Shown here: piece after piece, positions 50,490 to 58,495 of the stretch
Position numbering within the stretch: the stretch's first letter is position 1
Layout: each line of letters starts with the position of its first letter
Assembly: GCF_007747215.1 (NCBI RefSeq)
Contig: NZ_CP036273.1
Span: 3,084,322-3,148,321, forward strand
Length of the DNA stretch: 64,000 nucleotides
Source: Urbifossiella limnaea
GTDB taxonomy: Bacteria > Planctomycetota > Planctomycetia > Gemmatales > Gemmataceae
Direction of reading: 5' to 3'
Made by a program: the position numbers and the translations under genes
The notes under the pieces: model-generated
Told to the model about the DNA's origin: nothing
Seen by the model: only the letters and a program-made list of their open reading frames with translations
Databases searched by the model: none

Positions 50490-51869
50490 ATGTCGATCGG
50501 CCCATCATCCACCGGGGGCTCCCCGGTGAGCAAGTTCGACCAACTCCGCGCCGCCGCCGCGAGCATCGAGCAACTCGCTGCCGATTACCACGCCGCCTTG
50601 AAGCCCGTGTATGACGCGCTCCAGGCCGTCGCGGATGCCTCGTTCGACGACCGCGAGAAGTGGGCGGCCGCGGTGGTGGCCCTGGCACGGCGGCTGGCGG
50701 AGAACGGTCTCGGGGACGTGCCTGCGAGCCGGCAGGGCGCCGGGCGCTGGGCCATCCAGTTCGACAACGGGAAGCCGGGTAACGCGTTCGCGGGACACGC
50801 GTTCTTCGCCGCCCTCGCCGCCGCGATCGCCGACGGCTCCTCGCCGGTCACGTTTTTCACCACGCTCGACCAGTACTCCTTCGTTCCCCGGGCCGCGGGA
50901 CAGGAGGTCTGCGCCGCGCTCTCCAACCTCCTGTACGTACACAAGGAGCGCGTCGCGCCAAACTTTACCGCCGCCTACAGACGGATGCTCAACGCGGTGG
51001 AGATGGACGGCTCCTTGCTCTGCCTCCGGCTCCACCGGTGCGACATCCGGCTGTCGAGCGATACCCTTGCAGCCATGCACGACTGGGACGAGTGCGCGAC
51101 GGGCGTGGCGCCGTGCTACACCGCCGACATTCGCCCGTCGCAACCGGTGTGGGCGAAGGCGATCGACGAGCAGGTGTCAAAGTTGTGCGTCGAGCCGCCC
51201 CCGCACTTGGACCCGGAGCTGGCCGAAGCGTTTACCACCGTCGCCGTCGGCATCCGAGAATGTACTCGGCTGATCGCCTCGGTCCCCTACCTTTGGTCGA
51301 ACCTGGACCAGTACCGCCGCCTGGCCGCGCGCGTGGCCGAGTCTGCCGCCGCCGCACGGGCCGCTTACCGGAGTGTTGACGTCCTCCTCAGGCGCGCCGG
51401 CGACCCGAACGCGATCCTCGAAGCGCTCAACGACGTGCTGACCGTCCACCGCCGCGCCCCGCTCGACCCGAACCCACGGCGGGACGGGTTGAACGCAGCC
51501 ATCACCGGGTTGTACACGAAGCGAGCGGGACTGTTCGCCCGGGTCGAAGGGAGGGGCATCATCGACCGGATGCTCGACCAGTTGGCCCGCGTCCCGCCAG
51601 CGACCAGCACCACGGTCGCCCATCCGCCCCAGAACGCCACACCACCGGCCGATTCCACGCCCCAGGCACTGACGGAAAAACAACGAGAGATCCTGAGAGC
51701 ACTCGACGCCAAGGCCTTGACTCTCGACGAACTCGCGACTCGGCTCGACTGTGACAAGTCCCGCCTCCATCGCGACCACCTGACGCCTCTGAAGAAGCTC
51801 GGGCGAGTGGCCAATGACCGAAAGGTCGGAGGGTATTACCGCCCCGACGCCCCGCCAACGGTGGCGTGA
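50490..51869 (+). CDS. Large hypothetical protein with C-terminal winged helix
   Basis: A 459-residue soluble protein, not recognised over most of its length. The last 65 residues look like a winged helix-turn-helix: 'LTEKQREILRALDAKALTLD', 'LATRLDCDKSRLHRDHLTPL', 'GRVANDRKVGGYYRPD'. The N-terminal part is rich in Ala and Leu helices ('DQLRAAAASIEQLAADYHAA', 'EKWAAAVVALARRLAENG') with His/Cys-containing stretches, and no catalytic motif. It stands before the DUF1580 and primase genes in the same direction and may control the element. GTG 50526 is an alternative start. Confidence 0.6.
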   Translation: MSIGPSSTGGSPVSKFDQLRAAAASIEQLAADYHAALKPVYDALQAVADASFDDREKWAAAVVALARRLAENGLGDVPASRQGAGRWAIQFDNGKPGNAFAGHAFFAALAAAIADGSSPVTFFTTLDQYSFVPRAAGQEVCAALSNLLYVHKERVAPNFTAAYRRMLNAVEMDGSLLCLRLHRCDIRLSSDTLAAMHDWDECATGVAPCYTADIRPSQPVWAKAIDEQVSKLCVEPPPHLDPELAEAFTTVAVGIRECTRLIASVPYLWSNLDQYRRLAARVAESAAAARAAYRSVDVLLRRAGDPNAILEALNDVLTVHRRAPLDPNPRRDGLNAAITGLYTKRAGLFARVEGRGIIDRMLDQLARVPPATSTTVAHPPQNATPPADSTPQALTEKQREILRALDAKALTLDELATRLDCDKSRLHRDHLTPLKKLGRVANDRKVGGYYRPDAPPTVA

Positions 51870-51973
51870 CGATGGCGTGATGATGGCGTGAAAGATGCCA
51901 TCACCACGCCAATTCCAGCCCTGCAACGCATCGGCCATGCTGAACCCCGTCGCAACCGCGAGGGAGGCTCAGC

Positions 51974-52330
51974 ATGGCCGATGGCGTTTCCGAAGTTCCA
52001 CTCGTCCTGACCGAGATCCGGGCCGGCGGGGGGATGTCCCTGTCCGGCGTCGGCCGTCAGTTCCCCGGCCACCGGGGCGGGCCGGCCGTCGATCCGAGCA
52101 CAGTTTTCAGGTGGGCAACGAAGGGGCTCAACCTCGCCGGGCGAACCGTCAAGTTGGAGGCCGTCCGCGTCGGCCACAGGTGGCTAACTTCTTCCCAGGC
52201 CGTGGCCCGGTTCGTCGCCGCACTGACCCCTGTTGACCCGCCGCCGGCCCCAGCGCCGATCGCCCCAACCACCGACCCGGCCCGCCGGGCGAAGGCCGCA
52301 ATCAAGACGCTGATCGACCAGGGTGCGTGA
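51974..52330 (+). CDS. DUF1580 excisionase-like DNA-binding protein
   Basis: A 118-residue protein of the DUF1580 type, typical of planctomycete mobile elements. It has the MerR/excisionase-like winged helix: 'MSLSGVGRQFPGHRG', 'VDPSTVFRWATKGLNLAGR', 'LEAVRVGHRWLTSSQAVARF', then a Pro/Ala tail. It probably acts as recombination directionality factor or as regulator of the primase gene, which begins 70 bases after its end. The start ATG 51974 is preceded by GGGAGG at a suitable distance. Confidence 0.78.
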   Translation: MADGVSEVPLVLTEIRAGGGMSLSGVGRQFPGHRGGPAVDPSTVFRWATKGLNLAGRTVKLEAVRVGHRWLTSSQAVARFVAALTPVDPPPAPAPIAPTTDPARRAKAAIKTLIDQGA

Positions 52331-52400
52331 AGACGCCCGGCAGCGCGAACTGCCGGGCGCGAGGAGCGTGAACCCACCATCAGACCATAGGACCAACCGC

Positions 52401-54941
52401 ATGATACCCCCGAATCGTCCGGGTGACAACCCGGTGTCACTGACGCCCGGCCACCGCGCCGACCTCGCGAAGAGCGGGCTGACCGACGCCACCATCATCG
52501 CCGCGGGCCTCCACAGCATCCTCGACAGCTCGCGGGTGCGGGAACTGCTGGGCGACTACCTGAGCCGCACGACCGCGAACAAGATGGGCGCGTGCCTGGC
52601 GTTCCCGTACCTCGACGCCGCCGGCGAGCCGATGACGTTCGCCAACGGCGACGGGACGCAACACCCCTTCGTGCGGCTGAAGCCGTCGGCGCCGCGGACG
52701 GACAAGAAGAACAAGGACCGCAAGATCAAGTACGAGTCGCCGGCGGCCGGGCCGTGCCGCGCGTACCTCCCGCCGTGGACGCGGGCCGCGCTCGCGGACC
52801 CGACCGTCGCCCTTCTCATCACCGAGGGTGAAAAAAAGGCCCTCTGCGCCGACCAGCACGGGCTCCCGTGCGTCGGGCTCGGCGGGGTGTGGGCGTGGCA
52901 GAAGAAGCGAGACCGCGACGCCGACGGCAAGGGGACCGGGCCGCGCGAGTTGATCCCCGACCTGGACGGCGTCGCGTGGCCGGGGCGGAAGGTGTTCATC
53001 ACCTTCGACTCGGATCTGACCGACAAGCTCGACGTGCAGTGGGCCGAGTACCACCTCGCCGACGTGCTGCGCCAGTGCGGGGCCGACGTCCGGGTCGTCC
53101 GACTGCCGGCCGAACCCGACGGCTCGAAGAACGGGCTGGACGATTACCTCGTCCTCCACGGCCCCGACGAGCTGCGGAAGCTCGTCGCTGCCGCGGTGGC
53201 GCCGGCGCGGCCTACCGGCGGCGACGACCGCCCCAAGATCATCATCGGGACCGACCAGTACCGGGTGAATGCCGAGGCGATCGCCGCCCTTGCCGCCGGC
53301 GCCAACGTGTACCAGCGCGGGAACATGCTGGTGCGGGCCGTGCGGACGGAGACCGACCCGGACCCGAACGCCGTCGTCCGCCGGCCGCCGGGCTCGCCGG
53401 TGGTGCGTCCGTTGCCCCCGCCGCTGCTGCGGGAGTTGTTCACCCGCTGCGCCCGCTGGGTGCAGCTAAGGGGCAAACCGGAGAAACAAGAGGAAGTCCC
53501 CGCCCATCCGCCGGAGTGGTGCGTGTCCGCCGTCCACGTCCGGGAGCGGTGGCCGGGCATCCGCCACCTCGAGGCCGTCGTCGATCACCCGGTGATCCTG
53601 CGTGACGGCACGATCCTCGGAGCAAACGGGTACGACCCGCGGTCGCAGCTGCTGGTGTCGGTGCCGGCCGGCCTGAGGATCACCGTCCCCGATCGGCCGA
53701 CCCCTGCGGACTTGGCCGCCGCCGTCGCCGCCATCGACGACGTGATCCAGAACTTCCCGTTCGAGAAGCCCGAACACCGGGCCGCGTGGTTCGCCGGTCT
53801 GCTGACCCCGCTGGCGTGGTTCGCGTTCGACGGCCCCGCCCCGCTCCTCCTGATCGACGGCAACACCCGCGGCTGCGGCAAGGGGCTGCTGGCGGACGTG
53901 ATCGCGCTGATCGTCACCGGCCGGCGGTTCCCGGTCATGTCGTACACCGCCGACAAGGAAGAGTTGCGGAAGAAGATCACGTCCTTGGCGATGGAGGGCG
54001 AGCGGCTGGTCCTGCTCGACAACCTGGCCGGCGCGGTCGGCAACGACGTGCTGGACATGGCGCTGACCGCCGACCGGTGGAAGGACCGGGTGCTGGGTGT
54101 CAACAAGGTGTTCGACGGCCCGCTGAACGTCGCGTGGTACGCCACCGGCAACAACGTCCAGCTCCACGCCGACACGTCCCGTCGGTGTTCCCACTGCCGC
54201 ATCGAAACGCAGCACGAACGCCCCGAGCTGCGCGACGACGTGAAGTACAAGGACCTGCGGGCCCACGTCCGCGAGTACCGCGGCCCGCTGCTGTCCGCCG
54301 CCCTCACTATCCTCCGGGGGTGGTTCGCCGCCGGGACGCCCCGCCACAACCTCGCCCCGTGGGGGTCGTTCGAGGGGTGGTCCGGCGTCGTCCGCGAGGC
54401 GGTGGTGTTCGCCGGGTTGCCCGACCCGGGCGAGACCCGGCTCGCGTTGCAGACGACCGCCGACCGCGACGCGATGACGATGTCCGCCATGATCGACGCG
54501 ATGGAGCGGATGGACCCCGACCGCAAGGGGCTGACGGCCGCCGGCATCATCGACGCCGTACGCAAGCCGAGCGACCGCCCGCCCGAGTGGTTCGAGGACC
54601 TCAAGAGCGCGGTCGAGGAGCTCTGCGGCAAGCTGGACGGCCGCGTCCTGGGGTATCGGTTCCGGGCGTTCGCCCGCCGCAACTTCGGCGGGAGGATGAT
54701 CGACCGCGCCCCGGGCGTCAGCTCCAACAACTCGGCCCGGTGGATTGTCAAGTCCGTTGGCGGGCCAGCGCGGGCCGGATCATCACCAGTATCACCAGCA
54801 TCACCAGCACCGGCCCCGACTGGTGATGCTGGTGATACTGGTGATGATCCGGCCCAACCGGGGAACGCGAAGGGCGCGAAGCCGACCCGCCGCCGGTTCA
54901 AGAACGACGACCGCGAGCACGACCAGCGGGGGGCGAAATGA
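52401..54941 (+). CDS. Primase-helicase (Toprim/DUF3854 plus P-loop ATPase)
   Basis: An 846-residue replication protein of phage/plasmid type. The N-terminal third has a DUF3854 Toprim-like domain: 'VALLITEGEKKALCADQHG' (about residue 136 on) and 'VFITFDSDLTDKLDVQWAEY' with the acidic D-x-D. The central part is a superfamily III-like ATPase: Walker A in 'LLLIDGNTRGCGKGLLADVI' (about 480-500), Walker B 'ERLVLLDNLAGAVGND', and 'VAWYATGNNVQLHADTSRR' as sensor with arginine finger. The C-terminal tail is low-complexity (S-P and G-D repeats) and is encoded by a perfect 36-bp inverted repeat. Its stop overlaps the next start in ATGA. Likely drives replication of the excised element. Confidence 0.82.
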   Translation: MIPPNRPGDNPVSLTPGHRADLAKSGLTDATIIAAGLHSILDSSRVRELLGDYLSRTTANKMGACLAFPYLDAAGEPMTFANGDGTQHPFVRLKPSAPRTDKKNKDRKIKYESPAAGPCRAYLPPWTRAALADPTVALLITEGEKKALCADQHGLPCVGLGGVWAWQKKRDRDADGKGTGPRELIPDLDGVAWPGRKVFITFDSDLTDKLDVQWAEYHLADVLRQCGADVRVVRLPAEPDGSKNGLDDYLVLHGPDELRKLVAAAVAPARPTGGDDRPKIIIGTDQYRVNAEAIAALAAGANVYQRGNMLVRAVRTETDPDPNAVVRRPPGSPVVRPLPPPLLRELFTRCARWVQLRGKPEKQEEVPAHPPEWCVSAVHVRERWPGIRHLEAVVDHPVILRDGTILGANGYDPRSQLLVSVPAGLRITVPDRPTPADLAAAVAAIDDVIQNFPFEKPEHRAAWFAGLLTPLAWFAFDGPAPLLLIDGNTRGCGKGLLADVIALIVTGRRFPVMSYTADKEELRKKITSLAMEGERLVLLDNLAGAVGNDVLDMALTADRWKDRVLGVNKVFDGPLNVAWYATGNNVQLHADTSRRCSHCRIETQHERPELRDDVKYKDLRAHVREYRGPLLSAALTILRGWFAAGTPRHNLAPWGSFEGWSGVVREAVVFAGLPDPGETRLALQTTADRDAMTMSAMIDAMERMDPDRKGLTAAGIIDAVRKPSDRPPEWFEDLKSAVEELCGKLDGRVLGYRFRAFARRNFGGRMIDRAPGVSSNNSARWIVKSVGGPARAGSSPVSPASPAPAPTGDAGDTGDDPAQPGNAKGAKPTRRRFKNDDREHDQRGAK
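54772..54855. repeat. Perfect 36-bp inverted repeat with 12-base loop
   Basis: Arms 54772-54807 and 54820-54855 are perfectly complementary over 36 bases around a 12-base loop. Each arm contains three 9-base units of ATCACCAG(T/C) or the complement. It lies inside the primase coding region, about 90 bases from its end, where it encodes alternating S-P and G-D residues. It could be an origin-like or primer-loading structure, or a transcript-stabilising hairpin. Confidence 0.85.
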
Positions 54942-55510
54942 CCGCGGTCGCCTTGCTCGAATCGCTGGCCCCGTACCGACCGATCGTCGAGGACGGCGAG
55001 CTCGTGGTTGAGCTCGACCCGCCAGCGGGGTTAGTGGCCCGACTTGAGATCTTGCACACCGGCGTACGGGCAGTCCTGTCCGGCCGGGGGTGGCAGGGCG
55101 GGGCAGCTGTCACCCGCGACCGTCTAACCATCGTGGCTCTCGACCCGGCGAAGCCGATCCCCCCAAGCGTCACGCTCCTGCGGGTCGAAGGCGATTCTAG
55201 CTGGGACAGGGTCCCGGCAAGCGCGAGGAGCGGCGCGCCGGACTTGTTTGTTCAACCGAGGGAGTCGGGACCAACCCGCCTCGGCGGCACGCCGCCCGTC
55301 TGGGACGCGACTGCGGCGATCGCCCTACTGAACGCCGGGGATGATCTCGTCGAGCGGCTCGATGTGTCCGGGAGCGATCCAGCCATCCAGCGCGCTGCCG
55401 AGATGTTTACGATCGCCTACCGGGCTCGCGACCTGGACGGGGTACGGCTCGCGGCCCGTAGGTTCGAAGACGAAGTCCGCCGTGTGGCGGGCCTCGTTGC
55501 GCCAAGCTGA
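54938..55510 (+). CDS. Hypothetical protein coupled to the primase
   Basis: A 190-residue protein whose ATG (54938) sits in the primase stop codon (ATGA), so it is translationally coupled. No known domain. It has 'VVELDPPAGLVARLEILHTG', a W-rich 'SGRGWQGGAAVTRDRLTI' loop and a helical C-terminus ('AAEMFTIAYRARDLDGVRLA', 'RFEDEVRRVAGLVAPS'). Probably a replication or regulation accessory of the element. The N-terminal part resembles small phage proteins, but this is only impression. Confidence 0.55.
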   Translation: MTAVALLESLAPYRPIVEDGELVVELDPPAGLVARLEILHTGVRAVLSGRGWQGGAAVTRDRLTIVALDPAKPIPPSVTLLRVEGDSSWDRVPASARSGAPDLFVQPRESGPTRLGGTPPVWDATAAIALLNAGDDLVERLDVSGSDPAIQRAAEMFTIAYRARDLDGVRLAARRFEDEVRRVAGLVAPS

Positions 55511-55521
55511 CACACCTGGAC

Positions 55522-55551
55522 CGACGAGTGGGCGAATCCGCCCACTCGTCG
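55522..55551 (+). terminator. Perfect 13-bp hairpin after the replication genes
   Basis: Arms 55522-55534 and 55539-55551 (13 perfect pairs, loop AATC), starting 12 bases after the stop of the coupled gene. It has no U tract but the position suits a transcript end. Confidence 0.6.
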
Positions 55552-55870
55552 CCGTATGCGGTGCTCCTGCCCCAGTCATACTGCACGATAGTTGTGTATT
55601 TCTCGAAGGCTTATCCGGTTCCGCGCCCCCGAATGACACTCGCAGTCCTTGTTCGGCACAGATCGTGCCTTTCCCGGCTTCTGTCACAGCGATCGGATCT
55701 TGTGGGAGCCGCGACCGTAGTCCCGGGGGTTCACCCCGGGACTGTGGTTGTTGCGCGTCAGTACCGGGCTTCGCACGATTCGGGCAGGTGCCGTGACTGT
55801 TCGAACATCGCTGCCGTCAAGGTGCAAGCGTGCGACAGTTCGAATCCCGGCGAGCGCATGAGGCGAGATC
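55552..55870. other. Spacer before the rhodanese gene, no gene seen
   Basis: About 320 bases between the replication block and the redox block. Reading frames here are short and have no protein-like composition. It is somewhat less GC-rich than its surroundings and may hold the promoter of the rhodanese gene; no clear hexamers could be assigned. Confidence 0.4.
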
Positions 55871-56467
55871 ATGACGGGACCCACGACTGCCCGCCTTGCC
55901 TTCACCCTGGCCGCTGTGTTTGCCGCCGGTGCGGCCGTCGGTGACGAACCCGCATCGACGCCCCGGCGCGAGATTCCCAAGGAGAAGCGGACGACCCTGC
56001 GCCTCTACCTGACGGCGAAGGAGGCTTACGAGAAGTGGAAGGCGGACCCCAAGAAGGTGAAGGTCCTCGACGTGCGGACCCCCGAAGAGTACGTGTTCGT
56101 CGGCCACGCGGAGATGGCCTGGAACATCCCCCTCGCCCTCCAGACCTACCAGTGGGTGGCGGGCAAGAAGGAACTCGCCGTGAGGCCGAACGCCGAGTTC
56201 GTCACCCGGGTGAAGGAGTGGGCCAAGCCCGGCGACACGATCCTGGTCATGTGCCGCTCCGGGGGCCGCAGCGCGATGGCGGTGAACGCCCTGGCAGAGG
56301 CAGGCTTCACGAACGTCCACAACATCGTCGACGGCATGGAAGGGGACACGGTCGAGGACCCGGACAGTGCCTTCTTCGGCAAGCGGATGAAGAACGGCTG
56401 GAAGAACGCCGGACTCCCCTGGACGTACGACCTCGAACCGGAGCAGATGCGGCTCCCCAAGCCTTGA
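55871..56467 (+). CDS. Exported rhodanese-domain protein
   Basis: A 198-residue protein with signal peptide 'ARLAFTLAAVFAAGAAVG' and one rhodanese domain. Core features are 'VKVLDVRTPEEYVFVGHAEM', the active loop 'VMCRSGGRSAMAVNALAEAG' with Cys128, and 'NVHNIVDGMEGD'. It would carry a persulfide on Cys128 and transfer sulfane sulfur in the periplasm. The active loop C-R-S-G-G-R matches single-domain sulfurtransferases of the PspE/GlpE kind. First gene of a redox block with cupin, AhpD-like and CoA-disulfide reductase genes; it lies 144 bases before the cupin. Confidence 0.85.
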   Translation: MTGPTTARLAFTLAAVFAAGAAVGDEPASTPRREIPKEKRTTLRLYLTAKEAYEKWKADPKKVKVLDVRTPEEYVFVGHAEMAWNIPLALQTYQWVAGKKELAVRPNAEFVTRVKEWAKPGDTILVMCRSGGRSAMAVNALAEAGFTNVHNIVDGMEGDTVEDPDSAFFGKRMKNGWKNAGLPWTYDLEPEQMRLPKP

Positions 56468-56611
56468 TGTCAAGGGCGGGCCACTCGAATGACAGTGTGT
56501 GGCACGCAATCCGTGCCGCGATGGTAACTCGGTTTGTCCAGGCGACCGGGTCTGGCTCTCAACAACTCGCCATCACCGCCGGTCCGGTGAGGCACAAGTC
56601 GGAGGAATCGA

Positions 56612-57010
56612 ATGCACAAGAAACTGACGGACATGAACCCGGTGGACGACTTCGTCACCCAGAACACCCCGGGCCTCAAGATCTGGGATGAGCGATGGGG
56701 CGGCATGCAGTGCGCGTACCACGTCTTTGCCCCGGGTACTGACTTCACCGACATCCTGAAGGGCAAGGGACTGGAGCACGATCTGTGCGGGGTCGAACAC
56801 TGGGCTTACGTTCTGAAGGGCACGGTGGAGGTCATCTACCTTGACGGGACCATTGAGGTATGCCGCGCTGGGGAAGTGTGCTTCTGGCCGGCTCCGCACA
56901 ACTTCAAGTCGAAGGAAGGAGCCGAGATCATCCAGTTCAGCACCGACGGAGGGTTGGCTGCGCAGGGCAAGAGAATCAAGGAGTATGTCGCGAGCCACAT
57001 GAAGAAGTAA
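56612..57010 (+). CDS. Cupin-domain protein
   Basis: A 132-residue single-domain cupin from ATG 56612, with GGAGGAA upstream. Beta-barrel motifs: 'CGVEHWAYVLKGTVEVIYLD' with the first metal His, 'GEVCFWPAPHNFKSKEG' with the second. Of the usual metal set (H-H-E-H), one His pair is reduced, so binding may be altered. Four Cys (34, 59, 84, 90) suggest thiol or redox chemistry. Length suits a small sensor or dioxygenase-like protein. Part of the redox block; the exact role is unknown. Confidence 0.75.
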   Translation: MHKKLTDMNPVDDFVTQNTPGLKIWDERWGGMQCAYHVFAPGTDFTDILKGKGLEHDLCGVEHWAYVLKGTVEVIYLDGTIEVCRAGEVCFWPAPHNFKSKEGAEIIQFSTDGGLAAQGKRIKEYVASHMKK

Positions 57011-57041
57011 GTGTTGATGCGATCTGCATTCCTTAAAGCCA

Positions 57042-57074
57042 TGATCGGGGCGCGGTATTTCCGCGCCCCGATCA
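57042..57074 (+). terminator. Perfect 14-bp hairpin between the cupin gene and 57093
   Basis: Arms 57042-57055 and 57061-57074 (14 perfect pairs, loop TATTT), 31 bases after the cupin stop and 18 before the next ATG. Followed by CCCAAAAGGAGAA, which is the ribosome site of the next gene rather than a U tract. It may attenuate read-through or protect the upstream mRNA. Confidence 0.6.
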
Positions 57075-57092
57075 CCCAAAAGGAGAATCTCC

Positions 57093-57776
57093 ATGAAACT
57101 CAGAATCGCATTGCACGGTGATCGCCGCACTGCCAAGAACACGCGCGGACGGCCGTTCTGCGGGCTCGGTGCCTTCGTCGGAACGGGCGCGACCCAACGG
57201 GCCCATGTCTACACGGCGGCCAATCTCGACGAGATCACCATAGACAGCCACAAGAGGATGGACGGGGCGCGACTGGCCAAGCAGTTCGAGGTCGACATGT
57301 GCATGGTCAACGGTGGCCGCTACTGGCTGATGGACGAGCAGGATGTCCAGGGCGGTGACGTCGTGAACTTCGATGGCGTCAATCTGCTCTACGGCGGCGA
57401 GATGACCGCGGCCGAGATGACGGCCCAGATGCAGACGCCGTATGCGCCCAACCTGATCTACCGCAACACTAACTGGATCTGGCACGCCGGCACGCCGGTG
57501 CACCTGATTCGCGAGCCGAACGGCACGGTGTGGGTGATGCAGGAGTACACGAAGGACGTCGACCCGAGCCTGACGCTCGACAACCTGCACCAGGTGGGCG
57601 GCAAGCTGATGAGCCTGCCCAAGGGCTGGGTCTTCGAGACCAAGGTGCTCACGAAGGAGCTATCGCTCAACACCGCCCGGTGCGACGGCTGGGCGGCCAT
57701 CATGCGCGACGAGTTGCATTGCACCTACCAGGGCTGTGGTTACGGCGCCGACACGAGCGCCAACTACGTGCCGTAG
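57093..57776 (+). CDS. Unrecognised protein in the redox block (227 aa)
   Basis: A 227-residue soluble protein with AAGGAGAA before ATG 57093. No signal peptide. Conserved-looking segments: 'NFDGVNLLYGGEMTAAEM', 'YRNTNWIWHAGTPVHLIREP', 'VWVMQEYTKDVDPSLTLDNL', 'GKLMSLPKGWVFETKVLTKE', and a C-terminal Cys pair, 'DELHCTYQGCGYG'. The C-x-x-x-x-x-C pair and repeated Trp/Tyr suggest a metal, haem or redox-active ligand site. I do not recognise the family. It sits between a cupin and an AhpD-like gene, all in one direction, so a small-molecule oxidation role is inferred. Confidence 0.65.
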   Translation: MKLRIALHGDRRTAKNTRGRPFCGLGAFVGTGATQRAHVYTAANLDEITIDSHKRMDGARLAKQFEVDMCMVNGGRYWLMDEQDVQGGDVVNFDGVNLLYGGEMTAAEMTAQMQTPYAPNLIYRNTNWIWHAGTPVHLIREPNGTVWVMQEYTKDVDPSLTLDNLHQVGGKLMSLPKGWVFETKVLTKELSLNTARCDGWAAIMRDELHCTYQGCGYGADTSANYVP

Positions 57777-57799
57777 CTCGCCCGCTGCCGGCACACTCA

Positions 57800-58495
57800 A
57801 TGGGGAAGAAGGGGACGACCGTGACAACGAGTACCGAAGAGCCGACCGGCACGCCGCCGAAGCACTCCGGCAAGGCCAAGCGTACGCTGACACCGGGCAA
57901 CTTCTTCAGGACGGTCGCGCGCGTCGCGGCCTCGTCCCCCGTCCTTTTCAGGGCGTTCATCAGGCCAAAGCTGTCCTTTGCGTTGCGCGAGAAAGTCTTT
58001 CTCGCCGTGACGGCGATCAACGACTGCCGCTTCTGCGCGTGGGGGCACACGCACTGGGCGATGGCACACGGGGTGCCCCTGGAAGAAGTCAACGAGATCC
58101 TCGGGCATCAGAACGAGTCGATGGCCGCGAAGGACCCGGCCGAGGCCGCGGCGATGCTCTTCGCCCAGCACTACGCGGAGTACCACGACAAGTACGACCC
58201 GGCGTCGATCGAGAACCTGCGCCAGTACTTCAGCGACGCCCAGGTGAAGGAGATCCTCGCCTACGTCCGCTTCATTACGTTGACCAACCTGAGCGGCAAC
58301 ACCGTGGACGCGGTTCTCGACCGCCTCCGCGGCAAGGGTCAACCCATCAGCTTCTTCCAGGGCGTGATGGGTCTTGCGCTCGCGCCGGTGTTGTTCGCGG
58401 TGATTCTGGCTGCCAAGATCGAGCAGAAACTGGGCCTCGCCAAACTGCGGGCCCGTCTCCACCGACCACGCGCAGAAAATGGGGAACCCAAATGA
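57800..58495 (+). CDS. Carboxymuconolactone decarboxylase/AhpD-like peroxidase-type protein
   Basis: A 231-residue all-helical protein of the AhpD/CMD family. The active motif is 'INDCRFCAWGHTHWAMAHG', with C76-x-x-C79-x-x-x-H83, the redox pair that reduces peroxiredoxin-type partners in AhpD. The upstream helix 'KLSFALREKVFLAVTAI' and downstream 'YFSDAQVKEILAYVRFITL' match the family. It has a C-terminal hydrophobic segment ('VMGLALAPVLFAVILAA'), so it may be membrane-tethered. Its stop overlaps the next start (ATGA), coupling it to the CoA-disulfide reductase gene. Confidence 0.83.
   Translation: MGKKGTTVTTSTEEPTGTPPKHSGKAKRTLTPGNFFRTVARVAASSPVLFRAFIRPKLSFALREKVFLAVTAINDCRFCAWGHTHWAMAHGVPLEEVNEILGHQNESMAAKDPAEAAAMLFAQHYAEYHDKYDPASIENLRQYFSDAQVKEILAYVRFITLTNLSGNTVDAVLDRLRGKGQPISFFQGVMGLALAPVLFAVILAAKIEQKLGLAKLRARLHRPRAENGEPK

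Noticed and set aside
52831-52837. A-AAA-AAG slippery heptamer in the primase gene, like the E. coli dnaX site
   Set aside because: The -1 frame stays open for more than 700 bases without domain content, and no downstream stem at the right distance was seen, so a programmed event is not supported.
55528-55944. 138-codon frame between the replication block and the rhodanese gene
   Set aside because: It overlaps the rhodanese signal peptide in another frame and has a His/Arg/Cys-rich random composition.
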